DNA from: Voacanga thouarsii
Lineage: Eukaryota; Streptophyta; Magnoliopsida; Gentianales; Apocynaceae
NCBI GenBank assembly: GCA_026120185.1
Contig: JANUWF010001783.1
Coordinates: 6,541,001-6,605,000, forward strand
DNA: 64,000 bases
Reading direction: 5' to 3'
The notes below the pieces were generated by a model. The model saw only the letters and a program-made list of their open reading frames with translations. It made no database searches and had not been told where the DNA came from. The translations under genes were made by a program, and so were the position numbers. The stretch's first letter is position 1. Each line of letters starts with the position of its first letter. Of this stretch, positions 46,601 through 61,309 are shown piece by piece.

Positions 46601-49600
46601 CTTTTGGTACAGAAAAAAGTTTTTTATAATTCTTGTAGTGTTTTTATTTGATAAAAAAAACGTATTTTGTTTAAATTTTTTAACAAAAATGTGCTAGTTG
46701 TTTGTAATTTTAGTGACATAGTTGTAATAGAACGTAGTAATTGTTTGTATATGTGCTAAATGTATGGGGCGTCTATACATGCATGATTGGTAATCCTTTC
46801 GGTGCTTTGCGACGATGGTTTACCATCAGAAGCCCACGTATGATGTACAATTACTTAACCGTGTTTTTTTCTATAGAAAAAAGTTTTTTGTAGTTCTAGG
46901 AGTGTTTTTTTTTGCTAAAAAAAGGGTATTTTGTTTAATTTTTTTAACAATAGTGTGCTAGCTGTTCTTAATTTTATTGATACAGTAGTAAAAGAATGTA
47001 GTAATGGTTAGTATATGTACTAAATTTATAGGGCGTCAATATAAGCATGATTGGGGATCCTTTCGGCGCTTTGTGACGATGGTTTACTATCAGAAACCCA
47101 CGTATGATGCACAATGACTTAACCGCGTTTTTTTCTATTGGGAAAAGTTTTTTGTAATTCTAGTAGTGTTTTTATTTGATAAAAAAGAGCTATTTTGTTT
47201 AATTTTTGTTAACAAAAATGTGCTAGCTGTTAGTAATTATAGTGATACAGTTGTAATTGAATGTAGTAATGTTTAGTATATGTGTGCTAATTATATGGGG
47301 CGTCAATATAAGCAGGATTGTGGAACCTTTCCGTGCTTTACGACGATGGTTTACCATAAGATGCCCACGTATGATGCACAATAATTTAACCGTATTTTTT
47401 TCTACAGAATTTTTTTTTTTTGTAATTCTAGGTAGTGTTTTTATTTGATAAAAAAGATGTGTTTTCTTCAATTTTTGTTAACAAACCTGTGCTAGCTGTT
47501 AGTAAAATTTTGTGATACAGTTGTAAAAGAATGTAGTAATGGTTAGTATATATGCTAAGTATATGGGGCGTCAATAAAAGCATGATTGGGGAACCTTTCT
47601 GTGCTTTGCGACGATGGTTTACCATCAGAAGCCTACGTATGATGCACAATAACTTAACCGTGTTTTTTGGTACAGATAAAAGTTCATTGTAATTCTTGTA
47701 GTGTTTTATTTCATAAAAAAATTGGTACTTTGTTTAATTTTTGTTAACAAAAATGTCCTAGCTGTTAGTAATTTTAGTGATATAGTTGTAAAAGAATGTA
47801 GTAATGGTTAGTATATATGCTAAGTATATGGGGCATCAAAATAAGCAAGATTTGGGCACCTTTCGGTGCTTTGCGACTATGGTTTACCATCGGAAGCCCA
47901 CGTATGATGCACAATAACTTAACAATGTCTTTTGGTACAAAAAAAAGTTTTTTGTAATTATAGTCGTGTTTTTATTTGATAAAAAAGAAATATATTTTGT
48001 TTAATTTTTTTTAACAAAAATGTGCTAGCTGTTAGTAATTTTAGTGATATAGTTATAAAGAACGTAGTAATTGTTAGTATATGTGCTAAGTATATGGGGC
48101 GTCAATACAAGCATGATTGGGGAACCTTTCGGTGCTTTGCGACAATGGTTTAACATCAGAAGCCTACGTATGATGCACAATAACTTAACCGTGTTTTTTG
48201 CTATAAAAGTTTTTTTGTAATTCTTGTAGTGTATTTATTTGATAAAAAATTGGTATTTTGTTTAATTCTTGTTAACAAAAATGTCCTAGCTGTTAGTAAT
48301 TTTAGTGATATAGTTGTAAAAGAACATAGTAATGGTAACTATATACGCTAAGTATATTGGGCGTCAATATAAGCATGATTTGGGAACCTTTTGGTGCTTT
48401 GCGACGATGGTTTACCATCCGAAGCCTACGTATGATGCACAATAACTTAACCGTGTCTTTTGGTACAGAAAAAAGTTTTTCATACTTATTGTAGTGTTTT
48501 TATTTGATAAAAAAAAAATGTATTTTGTTTAATTTTATTTAACAAAAATGTGCTAGCTGTTAGTAATTTTAGTGATATAGTTGTAAAAGAACGTTGTAAT
48601 TCTTAGTATATGTGCTAAGTATATGGGGCGTCAATACATGCATGATTGGGAAACCTTTCTATGCTTTGCGACGATGATTTACCATCAGAAGCCCACGTAT
48701 GATGCATAAATACTTAACCGTGTTTTTTTCTAAAGAAAAAAGTTTTTTGTAATTCTAGTAGTGTTTTTATTTGATAAAAAGAAGGTATTTTGTTAAATTT
48801 TTTTTGACCAAATTTTTTTACCTGTAAGTAATTTTTGTGATACAGTTGTAAAAGAATGCAGTAATGGTTAGTATATGTGCTAAGTATATGGGGCGTCAAT
48901 ATAAACATGATTTGGGAAACTTTCGGTGCTTTGCGACAATGGTTTACTATCAGAAGCTCACGTATGAAGCACAATAACTTAACCATATTTTTTTCTATTG
49001 AAAAACGTTTTTCGTAATTCCAGTAGTTTTTTGATAAAAAAAAAAGGTATTTTGTTTAATTTTTGTTTACAAAAATGTGCTAGCTGCTTGTAATTTTAGT
49101 GATAGAATTGTAAAAGAATGTAGTAATGGTTAGTATATGTGCTAATTATAAGGGGCGTCAATATAAGCAAGATTAGGGACCCTTTCCGTGATTTGCGACG
49201 ATGGTTTACCATAAGAAGCCCACATATGATGCATAATAACTTAATCGTATTTTTTTCTACTGAAAAAGTTTTTTGTAATTCTAGGTAGTGTTTTTGTTTG
49301 ATAAAAATGAGGTATTTTCTTCAATTTTTGTTTACAAAACTGTGGTAACTGTTAGTAAAATTAGTGATACAATTGTAAAAGAACGTAGTCATGGTTAGTA
49401 CAAATGCTAAGTATATGGGGTGTCAATACAAGCATGATTGGGGAACCTTTCTATGCTTTGCGACGATGGTTTACCATCAGAAGCCCACGTAAGATGCACA
49501 ATAACTTAATCCTGACTTTTGGTACAAAATTTTTTTTTTTTTTGTAATTCTTGTAGTGTTTTTATTTGATAAAATAAAAAGTATTTTTTTTAAATTTTTT

Positions 49601-51000
49601 TTAACAAAAATGTGCTAGCTGTTAGTCATTTTAGTGATATAGTTGTAAAAAAACATAGTAATTGTTAGTAAATGTACTAAGTATATGGGGCGTCAATACA
49701 AGCCTGATTGGGAAACCTTTCAGTGCTTTGCGACGATGGTTTACAACTAGAAGCCCACGTATGATGCACAATTACTTAATCGTGTTTTTTTCTATAGAAA
49801 AAAGTTTTTTGTAATTCTAGTAGTGTTTTTGGTTGATAAAAAAAATAAGGTATTTTGTTTAATTTTTTTTAACAAAAATGTGCTGGCTGTAAGTCATTTT
49901 TGTGATATAGTTGTAAGAGAACGTAGTAATTGTTAGTATATGTGCTAAGTATATGGGGCGTCATTACAAGCATGATTGGGGAACCTTTGGTGCTTTACGA
50001 CGAATGTTTACCATCAGATGCCCACGTATGATGCACAATAACTTAAATGTGTTTTTTGTTACAGAAAAAAGTTTTTTGTAAATCTAGTAGTGTTTTTATT
50101 TGATAAAAAAAAAAAACGTATTTTGTTTAGTTTTTTTTAAACAAAAAATGTGATAGCTGTTAGTAATTTTAGTGATATAGTTGTAAAAGAATGTAGTAAT
50201 TGTATATGTGCTAAGTATATGGGGTGTCAATACATGCATGATTGGGAAACCTTTCGGAGCTTTGCGACGATGGTTTACTATCAGATGCCCACGTATGATG
50301 CATAATTACTTAACCGTGTTTTTTTCTATAGAAAAAAGTTTTTTGTAGTTCTAGTAGTGTTTTTATTAGATAAATAAAAGGTATTTTGTTTAATTTTTTT
50401 TAAAAAATAGTGTGCTAGCTGTTCGTAATTTTAGTGATACAGTTGTAAAAGAACGTAGTAATGGTTAGTATAAATGCTAAGTATATGGGGCGTCAATACA
50501 AGCATGATTGGGGAACCTTTTGGGCTTTGCGACAATGGTTTACCATCAGAAGCCCACGTATGTTGCACAATTACTTAATCGTGTCTTGTGGTACAGAAAA
50601 AAGTTTTTTGTAAATATAGTAGTGTTTTTATTTGATAAAAAAAAACGTATTTTGTTTAGTTTTTTTTTAACAAAAATGTGCTAGCTCTTAGTAATTTTAA
50701 TGAGATAGTTGTAAAAGAACGTAGTAATTGTTAGTATATGTGATAAGTATATGGGGTGTCAATACATGCATGATTGGGAAACCTTTCGGTGCTTTGCGAC
50801 GATGTTTACCATCAGAAGTCCACGTATGATGCATAATTACTTACCCGTGTTTTTTTCTATAGAATTTTATTTTTTTTTTTTTTTGTATTTCTAGTAGTGT
50901 TTTAATAGATAAAAAAAAGGTATTTTGTTTATTTTTTTTTAACAATAGTGTGCTAGCTGTTCGTATTTTAGAAATACAGTAGTAAAAGAATTTAGTAATG

Positions 51001-52200
51001 GTTAGTATATGTGCTAAGTATATAGGGCGTCAATATAAGCATGATTGGGGAACCTTTCGGCGCTTTGTAATGATAGTTTACTATCAGAAACCCACGTATG
51101 ATGCACAATGTCTTAACCGTATTTTTTTCTATAGAAATATTTTTTTTTGTAATTCTACTAGTGTTCTAATTTGATAAAAAAAAAAAAGGTATTTTGTTTA
51201 ATTTTTATTAACAAAAATGTGCTAGCTGTAGGTCATTTTAGTGATATAGTTGTAAAAGAACGTTGTAATTGTTAGTGTATGTGCTCAGTATATGGGGCAT
51301 CAATACAAGCATGACAGGGAAACCTTTCGGTGCTTTGCGACGATGGTTTACAATCAAAAGCCCACGTATGATGCACAATTACTTAATATTGTTTTTTTCT
51401 ATAGAAAAAAGTTTTTTCAATTCTAGTAGTGTTTTTATTTGAAAAAAAAAAAAGATATTTTGATTAATTTTTTTTTAACAAAAATGTGCTAGCTGTAAGT
51501 CTTTTTTGTGATATAGTTGTAAAAGAATGTAGTAATTGTTAGTATATGTGCTAAGTATATAGGGCGTCAATATAAGCATGATTGGGGAACCTTTCGGCAC
51601 TTTGTGACGATGGTTTACTATCAGAAACCCACGTATGATGCACAATGTCTTAACCGTGTTTTTTTCTATAGAAATATTTTTTTTGTAATTCTACTAGTGT
51701 TCTAATTTGATAAAAAAAAAAAAAAGAAATTCTGTTTAATTTTTATTAACAAAAATGTGCTAGCTGTAAGTCATTTTTGTGATATATTTGTTAAAGAACG
51801 GAGTAATTGTTAGTATGTGTGCTAAGTATATGTGGCGTCAGTACAAGCATGATTGAGGAACCTTTTGGTGCCTTGCGACGATTGTTTACCATCAGAAGCC
51901 CACGTACGATGTACAATAACTTAATCGTTTTTTTTTAACAGAAAAAAGTTTTTTGTAATTCTAGTAGTGTTTTTATAGATAAATAAAAGGTATTTCGTTT
52001 AATTTTTTTTAACAATAGTGCGCTAGCTGTTCGTATTTTAGAGATACAGTAGTAAAAGAATTTAGTAATGGTTAGTATATGTGCTAATTATATAGGGCGT
52101 CAATATAAGCATGATTGTGGAAACTTTCGGCGCTTTGTGACGATGGTTTACAATCAGAAACCCACGTATGATGCACAATGTCTTAACCGTGTTTTTTTTT
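51001..52200 (+). repeat. Local dimer periodicity in the satellite
   Basis: A marked subtype (tatatagggcgtcaatataa ... cacaatgtcttaaccgt ... agtgttctaatttgat) recurs at 51,001, 51,538 and 52,071, spaced about 535 bp, i.e. every second monomer, with other subtypes between. A further relative at about 53,140 lies four monomers on. Confidence 0.7.
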
Positions 52201-54680
52201 TATAGAAATTTTTTTTTTGTAATTCTAGTAGTGTTCTAATTTGATTAAAAAAAATAGGTATTTTGTTTAATTTTTTAAAACAAAAATGTGCTAGCTGTAA
52301 GTCATTTTAGTGATATAGTTGTAAAACAACGTAGTAATTGTTAGTATATGTGCTAAGTATATGGGGGCGTTAATACAAGCATGATTGGGAAACCTTTCGC
52401 TGCTTTGCGACGATGGTTTACAATCAGAAGCCCACGTATGATGCACAATTACTTAATCTTGTTTTTTCTATAGAAAAAAGTTTTTTGTAATTCTAGTAGT
52501 GTTTTTATTTGAAAAAAAAAATGGTATTTTGTTTGATTTTTTTTAACAAAAATGTGCTAGCTTTAGGTCATTTTTGTGATATAGTTGTTAAAGAACGTAG
52601 AAATTGTTAGTATTTGAGCTAAGTATATGGGGCGTCAATATAAGCATGATTTGGGAATCTTTCGGTGCTTTGCGACGATGGTTTACCATTAGAAGCCCAC
52701 GTATGATGCACTATAACTTAACCGTGTCTTTTGGTACAGAAAAACGTTTTTTTAATTCTAGTTTTGTTTTATTTTGATAAAAAAAAAAAAATCGTATTTT
52801 GTTTAATTTTTTTTAACAAAAATGTGCTAGCTGTAAGTCATTTTTGTGATATATTTGTTAAAGAACATAGTAATTGTTAGTATATGTGCTAAGTATATGG
52901 AGCGTCAGTACAAGCATGATTGGGGAACCTTTTGGTGCCTTGCGACCATTGTTTACCATCAGAAGCCCACGTACGATGCATAATAACTTAATCGTTTTTT
53001 TTTTAACAGAAAAAAGTTTTTTGTAATTCTAGTAGTGTTTTTATAGATAAATAAAAGGTATTTTTTTTAATTTTTTTTAACAATAGTGTGCTAGCTGTTC
53101 GTAATTTTAGTGATACAGTAGTGAAAGAATGTAGTAATGGTTAGTATATGTTGTAAGTATATAGGGCGTCAATATAAGCATGATTGGGGATCCTTTCGGC
53201 ACTTTGTGACGATGGTTTACTATCATAAACCCACGTATGATGTACAATGACTTAACCGTGTTTTTTTCTATTGGGAAAAGTTTTTTGTAATTCCAGTAGT
53301 GTTTTTATTTGATAAAAAAGAGCTATTTTGTTTAATTTTTGTTAACAAAAATGTGCTAGTTGTTAGTAATTATAGTGATACCGTTGTAATAAAACGTAGT
53401 AATGGTTGGTATCTGGGATAATTATATGGGGCGTCAATATAAGCATGATTGGGGAACCTTTCCGTGCTTTGTAACGATGGTTTACTATCAGAAGCCCACA
53501 TATGATGCACAATAACTTAACCGTGTCTTTTGGTATAGAAAAATGTGTTTTTGTAATTCTAGTAGTGTTTTTATTTGATAAAAAAAAAATCGTATTTTGT
53601 TTAATTTTTTTTAACAAAAATGTGCTAGCTATTAGCAATTTTAGTGATATAGTTGTAAAAGAATGTAGTAATTGTTATTTTATGTGCTAAGTATATGGGG
53701 CGTCAATACATGCATTATTTGGAAACCTTTCGGTGCTTTGCGACGATGGTTTACCATTAGAAGTCCACGTATGTTGCACAGTAACTTAATCGTGTCTTTT
53801 GGTACAGCAAAATGTTTTTTGTAATTCTAGTAGTGTTTTTATTTGATAAAAAAAAAAAAAAACGTATTTTGTTTAATTTTTTTTAACAAAAATGTGCAAG
53901 CTGTTAGTCATTTTAGTGATATAGTTATAAAAGAACGTAGTAGTTGTTAGTATATGTGCTAATTATATGGCGCGTCAAGACAAGCATGATTGGGAATCCT
54001 TTCGGGCGATGGTTTACATTTAGAAGCCCACGTATGATGCACAATTACCTAATCGTGTTTTCTTCTGTAGAAAAAAGTTTTTTGTAATTCTAGTAGTGTT
54101 TTTATTTGATAAAAAAAAAAGGTATTTTGTTTAATTTTTTTTATCAGAAATGTGCTCGCTGTAAGTCATTTTTGTGAAAGAGTTGTAAAAGAACGTACTA
54201 ATTGTTAGTATATGTACTAAGTATATGGGGCGTCAATACAAGCATGATTGGGAAACCTTTCGGTGCTTTGCGACGATGGTTTACAATCAGAAGTCCACGT
54301 ATAATGCACAATTACTTAATCGTGTTTTTTTCTATTGAAAAAAGTTTTTTGTAATTCTAGTTGTGTTATTATTTGATATAAAAAAAGGTATTCTGTTTAA
54401 TTTTTTTTAACAAAAATTTGCTAGCTGTAAGTTATTTTTGTAATATATTTGTTTAAGAACGTAGTAATTGTTAGTATATGTGCTAAGTATATGGGGCGTC
54501 AATACAAGCATGATTGGGGAACCTTTTGGTGCCTTGCGACGATTGTTTACCATCAGTAGCCCACGTACGATGCACAATAACTTAATCGTTTTTTTTTAAC
54601 AGAAAAAAGTTTTTTGTAATTCTAGTAGTGTTTTTATAGATAAATAAAAGGTATTTTGTTTAATTTTTTTTAACAATAGT

Positions 54681-57250
54681 GTCCTAGCGGTTCGTAATTT
54701 TAGTGATACAGTTGTAAAAGAAAGTAGTAATGGTTAGTCTAAATGCTAAGTATATGCGGCGTCAATACAAGCATGATTGGGGAACCTTTCTGTGCTTTGC
54801 GACGATGGTTTACCATCAGAAGCCCACGTATGATGCACAATTACTTAATCGTGTCTTTAGGTACTGAAAAAAGTTTTTGGTAATTCGAGTAGTCTTTTTA
54901 TTTGATAAAAAAAAAAACATATTTTGTTTAATTTTTTTTTAAAAAAATGTGCTAGCTGTTAGTCATTTTAGTGATATAGTTGTAAAAGAACGTAGTAATT
55001 ATTTGTATATGTAGTAAGTATATGGGGTGTCAATACAAGCATGATTGGGAAACCTTTCGGTGCTTTGCGACGATGGTTTACAATTAGAAGCCCACGTATG
55101 ATGCACAATTACTTAATCGTGTTTTTTGCTATAGAAAAAAGTTTATTTGTAATTCTAGTAGTGTTTTTATTTGATAAAAAAAAAGGTAATTTGTTTAATT
55201 TTTTTTAACAAAAATGTGCTAGCTGTATGTCATTTTTGTGATATAGTTGTAAAAGAACGTAGTAATTGTTAGAATATGAGCTATGTATATGGGGCGTCAA
55301 AACAAGCATGATTGGGGAACCTTTTAGTGCTTTGCGACGATGGTTTACCCTCAGAAGCCCACATATGTTGCATAATTACTTAACCGTGTTTTTTGTTACA
55401 AAAAAAAGTTTTTTGTAATTCTAGTAGTGTTTTTATTTGATAAAAAAAAACGTATTTTTTTTAATTTTTTTTAACAAAAATGTGCTAGCTGTTAGTCATT
55501 TTAGTGATACAGTTGTAAAAGAACGTAGTAATTGTTAGTATATGTGCTATGTATATGGCGCAGCAATACAAGCATGATTGGGAAACCTTTCGGTGCTTTG
55601 TGACGATGGTTTACAATCAGAAGCCCACGTATGATGCACAATTACTTAACTGTGTCTTTTGGTACAGAAAAAAGTTTTTGTAATTCTAGTTGTGTTTTTA
55701 TTTCATAAAAAAAAACGTATTTTGTTTAATTTTTTTTAACAAAAATGTGCTAGCTGTTAGTCATTTTAGTGATATAGTTGTAAAAGAACGTAGTAATTGT
55801 TAGTATATGTACTAAGTATACGGGGCGTCAATACAAGCATTATTGGGAAACCATTCGGTGCTTTGCGACGATGGTTTACAATCAGAAGCCCACGTATAAT
55901 GCACAATTACTTAATCGTGTTTTTTCTATTGAAAAAAGTTTTTTGTAATTCTAGTAGTGTTTTTATAGATAAATAAAAGGTATTTTGTTTTATTTTTTTT
56001 AACAATAGTGTCCTAGCGGTTCGTAATTTTAGTGATACAGTTGTAAAAGAAAGTAGTAATGGTTAGTCTAAATGCTAAGTATATGCGGCGTCAATACAAG
56101 CATGATTGGGGAACCTTTCTGTGCTTTGCGACGATGGTTTACCATCAGAAGCCCATGTATGATGCACAATTACTTAATCGTGTCTTTAGGTACTGAAAAA
56201 AGTTTTTGGTAATTCGAGTAGTGTTTTTATTTGATAAAAAAAAAAAACGTATTTTGTTTAATTTTTTTTTTAAAAAAATGTGCTAGCTGTTAGTCATTTT
56301 AGTGATATAGTTATAAAATAACGTAGTAATTGTTTGTATATGTACTAAGTATATGGGGTGTCAATACAAGCACGATTGGGAAACCTTTCGGTGCTTTGCG
56401 ACGATGGTTTACAATCAGAAGCCCACGTATGATGCACAATTACTTAATCGTGTTTTTTGCTATAGAAAAAAGTTTATTTGTAATTCTAGTAGTGTTTTTA
56501 TTTGATAAAAAAAAAAGGTAATTTGTTTAATTTTTTTAAACAAAAATGTGCTAGCTGTAAGTCATTTTTGTGATATAGTTGTAAAAGAACGTAGTAATTG
56601 TTAGAATATGAGCTAAGTATATGGGGCGTCAAAACAAGCATGATTGGGGAACCTTTTAGTGCTTTGCGACGATGGTTTACCCTCAGAAGCCCACGTATGT
56701 TGCATAATTACTTAACCGTGTTTTTTGTTACAGAAAAAAGTTTTTTTGTAATTCTAGTAGTGTTTTTATTTGATAAAAAAAAACGTATTTTGTTTAATTT
56801 TTTTTAACAAAAATGTGCTAGCTGTTAGTCATTTTAGTGATACAATTGTAAAAGAACGTAGTAATTGTTAGTATATGTGCTATGTATACGGCGCGTCAAT
56901 ACAAGCATGATTGGGAAACCTTTCGGTGCTTTGTGATGATGGTTTATAATCAGAAGCCCACGTATGATGCACAATTACTTAATTGTGTCTTTTGGTACAG
57001 AAAAAGTTTTTTTTAATTCTAGTTGTGTTTTTATTTCATAAAAAAAAACGTATTTTGTTTAATTTTTTTTAACAAAAATGTGCTAGCTGTTAGTCATTTT
57101 AGTGATATAGTTGTAAAAGAACGTAGTAATTGTTAGTATATGTACTAAGTATACGGGGCGTCAATACAAGCATTATTGGGAAACCATTCGGTGCTTTGCG
57201 ACGATGGTTTACAATCAGAAGCCCACGTATTATGCACAATCACTTAATCG
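54681..57250 (+). repeat. Tandem duplication of a five-monomer block (about 1.33 kb)
   Basis: Rare variants recur in the same order at a constant offset of about 1,329-1,331 bp: gtcctagcggttcg (54,681 and 56,010), ggttagtctaaatgctaag (54,731 and 56,060), ttagaatatgagcta (55,270 and 56,600), gctatgtata.ggcgc (55,547 and 56,878), and tgtactaagtatacgggg (55,808 and 57,139). Five monomers of 266 bp equal 1,330 bp. Similarity drops back to ordinary monomer level after about 57,250. The second copy carries few changes, so this is a recent unequal exchange. Confidence 0.88.
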
Positions 57251-58902
57251 TGTTTTTTTCTATAGAAAAAAGTTTTTTTTGAAATTCTAGTAGTGTTTTT
57301 ATTTGATTAAAAAAAAAAGGTATTTTGTTTAATTTTTTTTAACAAAATTGTGCTAGCTAAAAGTCATTTTTGTGATATAGTTGTTAAAGAACGTAGTAAT
57401 TGTTAGTATATGTGCTAAGTATATGGGGCGTCAATACAAGCATGATTGGGGATCCTTTTGGTGCTTTGCGACGATGGTTTACCCTCAGAAGCCCACGTAT
57501 GTTGCATAATTACTTAACCGTGTATTTTTCTATTGAAAGAAATTTTTTGTAATTCTAGTAGTGTTTTTATTTTTGATAAAAAAGATCTATTTTATTTAAT
57601 TTTTGTTAACAAAAATGTGCTAGCTATTAGTAATTATTGTGGTACAGTTGTAATAGAACGTAGTAATGGTTAATATACGTGATAATTATATGGGGCGTCA
57701 ATATAAGCATGATTGGGGAATCTTTCCGTGCTTTGTGACGATGGTTTACTATCAGAAGCCCACGTATGACGTACAATAACTTTACCGTGTCTTTTGGTAC
57801 AGAAAAAAGTTTTTTGTTATTCTAGTAGTGTTTTTATTTGATAAAAAAAAACGTATTTTGTTTAATTTTTTTTAACAAAAATGTGCTAGCTGTTAGTAAT
57901 TTTAGTGATATAGTTGTAAAAGAACGTAATAATTTTTAGTATATGTGCTAAGTATATGGGGCGTCAATACATGCATGATTTGGAAACCTTTCGGTGCTTT
58001 GCGACGATGGTTTACCATCAGAAGCCCACGTATGATGCATAATTACTTACCCGTGTTTTTTTCTAGAGAAAAAAGTTTTTTGTAATTCTAGTAGTGTTTT
58101 TATTAGATAAAAGAAAGGTATTTTGTTTAATTTTTTTTTTAACAAAAATGTGTTTGCCGTTAGTAATTTTAGTGATACAGTTGTAAAAGAACGTAGTTAT
58201 GGTTAGTATATGTGCTAAGTATGCGGGGCGTCATTACAAGAATGGTTGGGGAACCTTTTGGTGCATTGCGACGATCGTTTACCATCAGAAGCCCACCTAC
58301 GATGCACAATTACATAATTGTATTTCTTTCTACAGAAAAAAGTTTTTTGTAATTCTTGTAGTGTTTTTATTAGACAAAAAAAATGGTATTTTGTTTAATT
58401 TTTTTGAACTATAGCGTGCTAGCTGTTCGTAATTTTTGTGATACAGTAGTAAAAGAATGTAGTAATGGTTAGTATACGTGGTAAGTGTATAGCGCGTCAA
58501 TATAAGCATGATTGTGGATCCTATCGGCGCTTAGTGACGATGGTTTACTATCAGAAACCCACGTATGATGTACAATGACTTAACCGTGTTTTTTTCTATT
58601 CGAAAAAGTTTTTTGTAATTCTAGTAATGTTTTTATTTGATAAAAAAGCGCTATTTTGTTTAATTTTTGTTAACAAAAATGAGCTAGCTATTAGTAATTA
58701 TAGTGATACAGTTGTAATAGAACGTAGTAATGGTTAGTGTATGTGCTAATTATATTGGGAGTCAATATAAGCATGATTGGGTAACCTTTCCGTGCTTTGC
58801 GACGATGGTTTACCATCAGAAGCCCACGTATGATACACAATAACTTAATCGTATTTTTTTCTACTGAAAAAGTTTTTTGTAATTCTAGTAGTGTTTTTAT
58901 TT

Positions 58903-59170
58903 GATAGAAAAAAGGGTACTATGTTTAATTTTTTTTAACAAAATGTGCTAGCTGTTAGTCATTTTAGTGATACAATTGTAAAAGAATGTAGTAATTGTTA
59001 GTATACGTGCTAAGTATATGGGGCGTCAATACAGGCATGATTGCGAAATATTTCAGTGCTTTGTGACTATGGTTTACCATCAGAAGCTCACGTATGATGC
59101 ACAATACCTTAACAGTGTCTTTTGGTACAGAAAATAGTTTTTTGTAAATCTAGTAGTGTTTCTATTTGAT
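58903..59170 (+). repeat. Satellite monomer nearly identical to one nine units away (copy 1)
   Basis: This monomer shares gatagaaaaaagggtactat, gtcaatacaggcatgattgc, tttgtgactatggttt and taacagtgtcttttgg with 61,310-61,573 at an offset of 2,407 bp (nine monomers). Neighbouring monomers do not match as well, so a single-monomer transfer is likely. Confidence 0.75.
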
Positions 59171-61309
59171 AAAAAAAAAACACATTTTGTTTAATTTTTT
59201 TTAACAAAAATGTGCTAGCTGTTAGTCATTTTAGTGATATAGTTGTAAAAGAACGTAGTAATTGTTAGTATATGTGCTAAGTATATGGGGCGTCAATACA
59301 ACATAATTGGGAAACCTTTCGGTGCTTTGCGACGATGGTATACAATCAGAAGCCCACGTATGATGCACAATCAGTTAACCGTGTTTTTGCTACAGATAAA
59401 AGATTTTTGTAATTCTAGTAGCGTTTTTATTTGGTTTTTATTTGATAAAAAAAAAATGGTATTTTGTTTAATTTTTTTTTACAAAAATGTGCTAGTTGTT
59501 AGTCATTTTAGCGATACAGTAGTAAAAGAATGTAGTAATGGTTAGTATATGTGCTAAGTATATGAGGCGTCAATACAAGCAAGACTTGGGAACCTTTCGG
59601 TGATTTGCGACCACGGTTTACCTTTACAAGCCCACGTATGATGCACAATAACTTAACTGTATTTTTTTCTACCGAAAAAGTTTTTTGTAATTCTAGGGAT
59701 TGTTTTTATTTGATAAAAAAGAGGTATTTTGTTTAATTTTTGTTAACTAAAGTGTGCTACTTGTTAGTAATTTTAGTGATACAATTGTAAAAGTACGTAG
59801 TAATGGTTAGTATATGTGCTAAGTATATGGGGCGCCAATACAACATGCTTGGGGAACCTTTCGATGCTTTGCAACGATGGTTTACCATCAGAAACCTACG
59901 TATGATGCACAATAACTTAACCATGTCTTTTCGGATAGAAAAAAGTTTTTAGTAATTCTAGTAGTGTTTTTATTAGATAAAAAAGTGGTATTTTCTTTAA
60001 TTTTTGTTAACAAAAGTGTGCTAGCTGTTAGTAAATTTAGTGATACAGTTGTAAAAGATTGTAGTAATGGTTAGTATATGTGCGAAGTATATGGGGCGTC
60101 AATACAAGCATGATTGGGGAACCTTTCGGTGCTTTGCGGTGATCGTTTACCATCAGAAGCCCACGTATGATGCACAATAACTTAACCGTGTCTTTTGGTA
60201 CAGAAAAAGGTTTTTTGTAATTCTAGTAGTGTTTTTTTTTTTATAAAAAAAACTGTATTTTGTTTAAACACATTTTTAAAAAAATGTGTTAGCAGTTAGT
60301 CATTTTAGTGATATAGTTGTAAATGAATGAAGTTATTGTTAGTATACGTTTTAAGTATATGGGGCGTCAATACAAGCATGATTGTGGATCCTTTCGCTGC
60401 TTTGCGACTATGGTTTACCATCAGTAGCCTACGTATGATGCACAATCACTTAACCGTGTTTTTTGCTACAGATAAAAGTTTTTTGAAATTTTCGTAGTGT
60501 TTTAATTCGATAAACAAAAAATGGTATTTTGTTTAATTTTTTAACGAAAATGTGTTAGCAGTTTGTCATTTTAGTGGTACAGTAGTAAAAGAACGTAGTA
60601 ATAGTTAGTATATTTGTTAAGTATATGGGTCGTCAATATAAGCATGATTGGGGAAACTTTCGGTGCTTTGCGACGATGGTTTACCATCAGAAGCCCACGT
60701 ATTATGCACCATAACTTAACCGTGTTTTTTTCTACAGAAAAAAGTTTTCTGTAATTCTAGTAGTGCTTTTATTTGATAAAAAAAAATGGTATTTTGTTTA
60801 ATTTTTTTTAACAATAATGTGATAGTTGTTTGTCATTTTAGCGATACAGTAGTAAAAGAACGTAGTAATGGTTAGTATATAAGCTAAGTATATGAGGCGT
60901 CAATACAAGCATGATTTGGGAACCATTCGGAGCTTTGCGACGATGGTTTACCATCAGAAACCCACGTATGATATACAATAACTTAACCGTGTTTTTTTTT
61001 ACTGAAAATGTTTTTTGTAATTTTAGATAGTGTTTTTATTTGATAAAAAAGTTGTATTTTGTGTAATTTTTGTTAAAAAAAATGTACTAGCTGCTAGTAA
61101 TTTTAGTGATACAGTAGTTAAAGAACGTATTAATTGTTAGTATATGTGCTAAGTATATGTGGCATAAATATAAGCATGACTTGGGAACCTTTCGGTGATT
61201 TGCGACTATGGTTTACCATTAGAAGACCACGTATGATGCAAAATAACATAACCATGTTTTTTTCTACAGATTTTTTTTCTTTTTTGCAATAATAGTAGTG
61301 TTTTTATTT

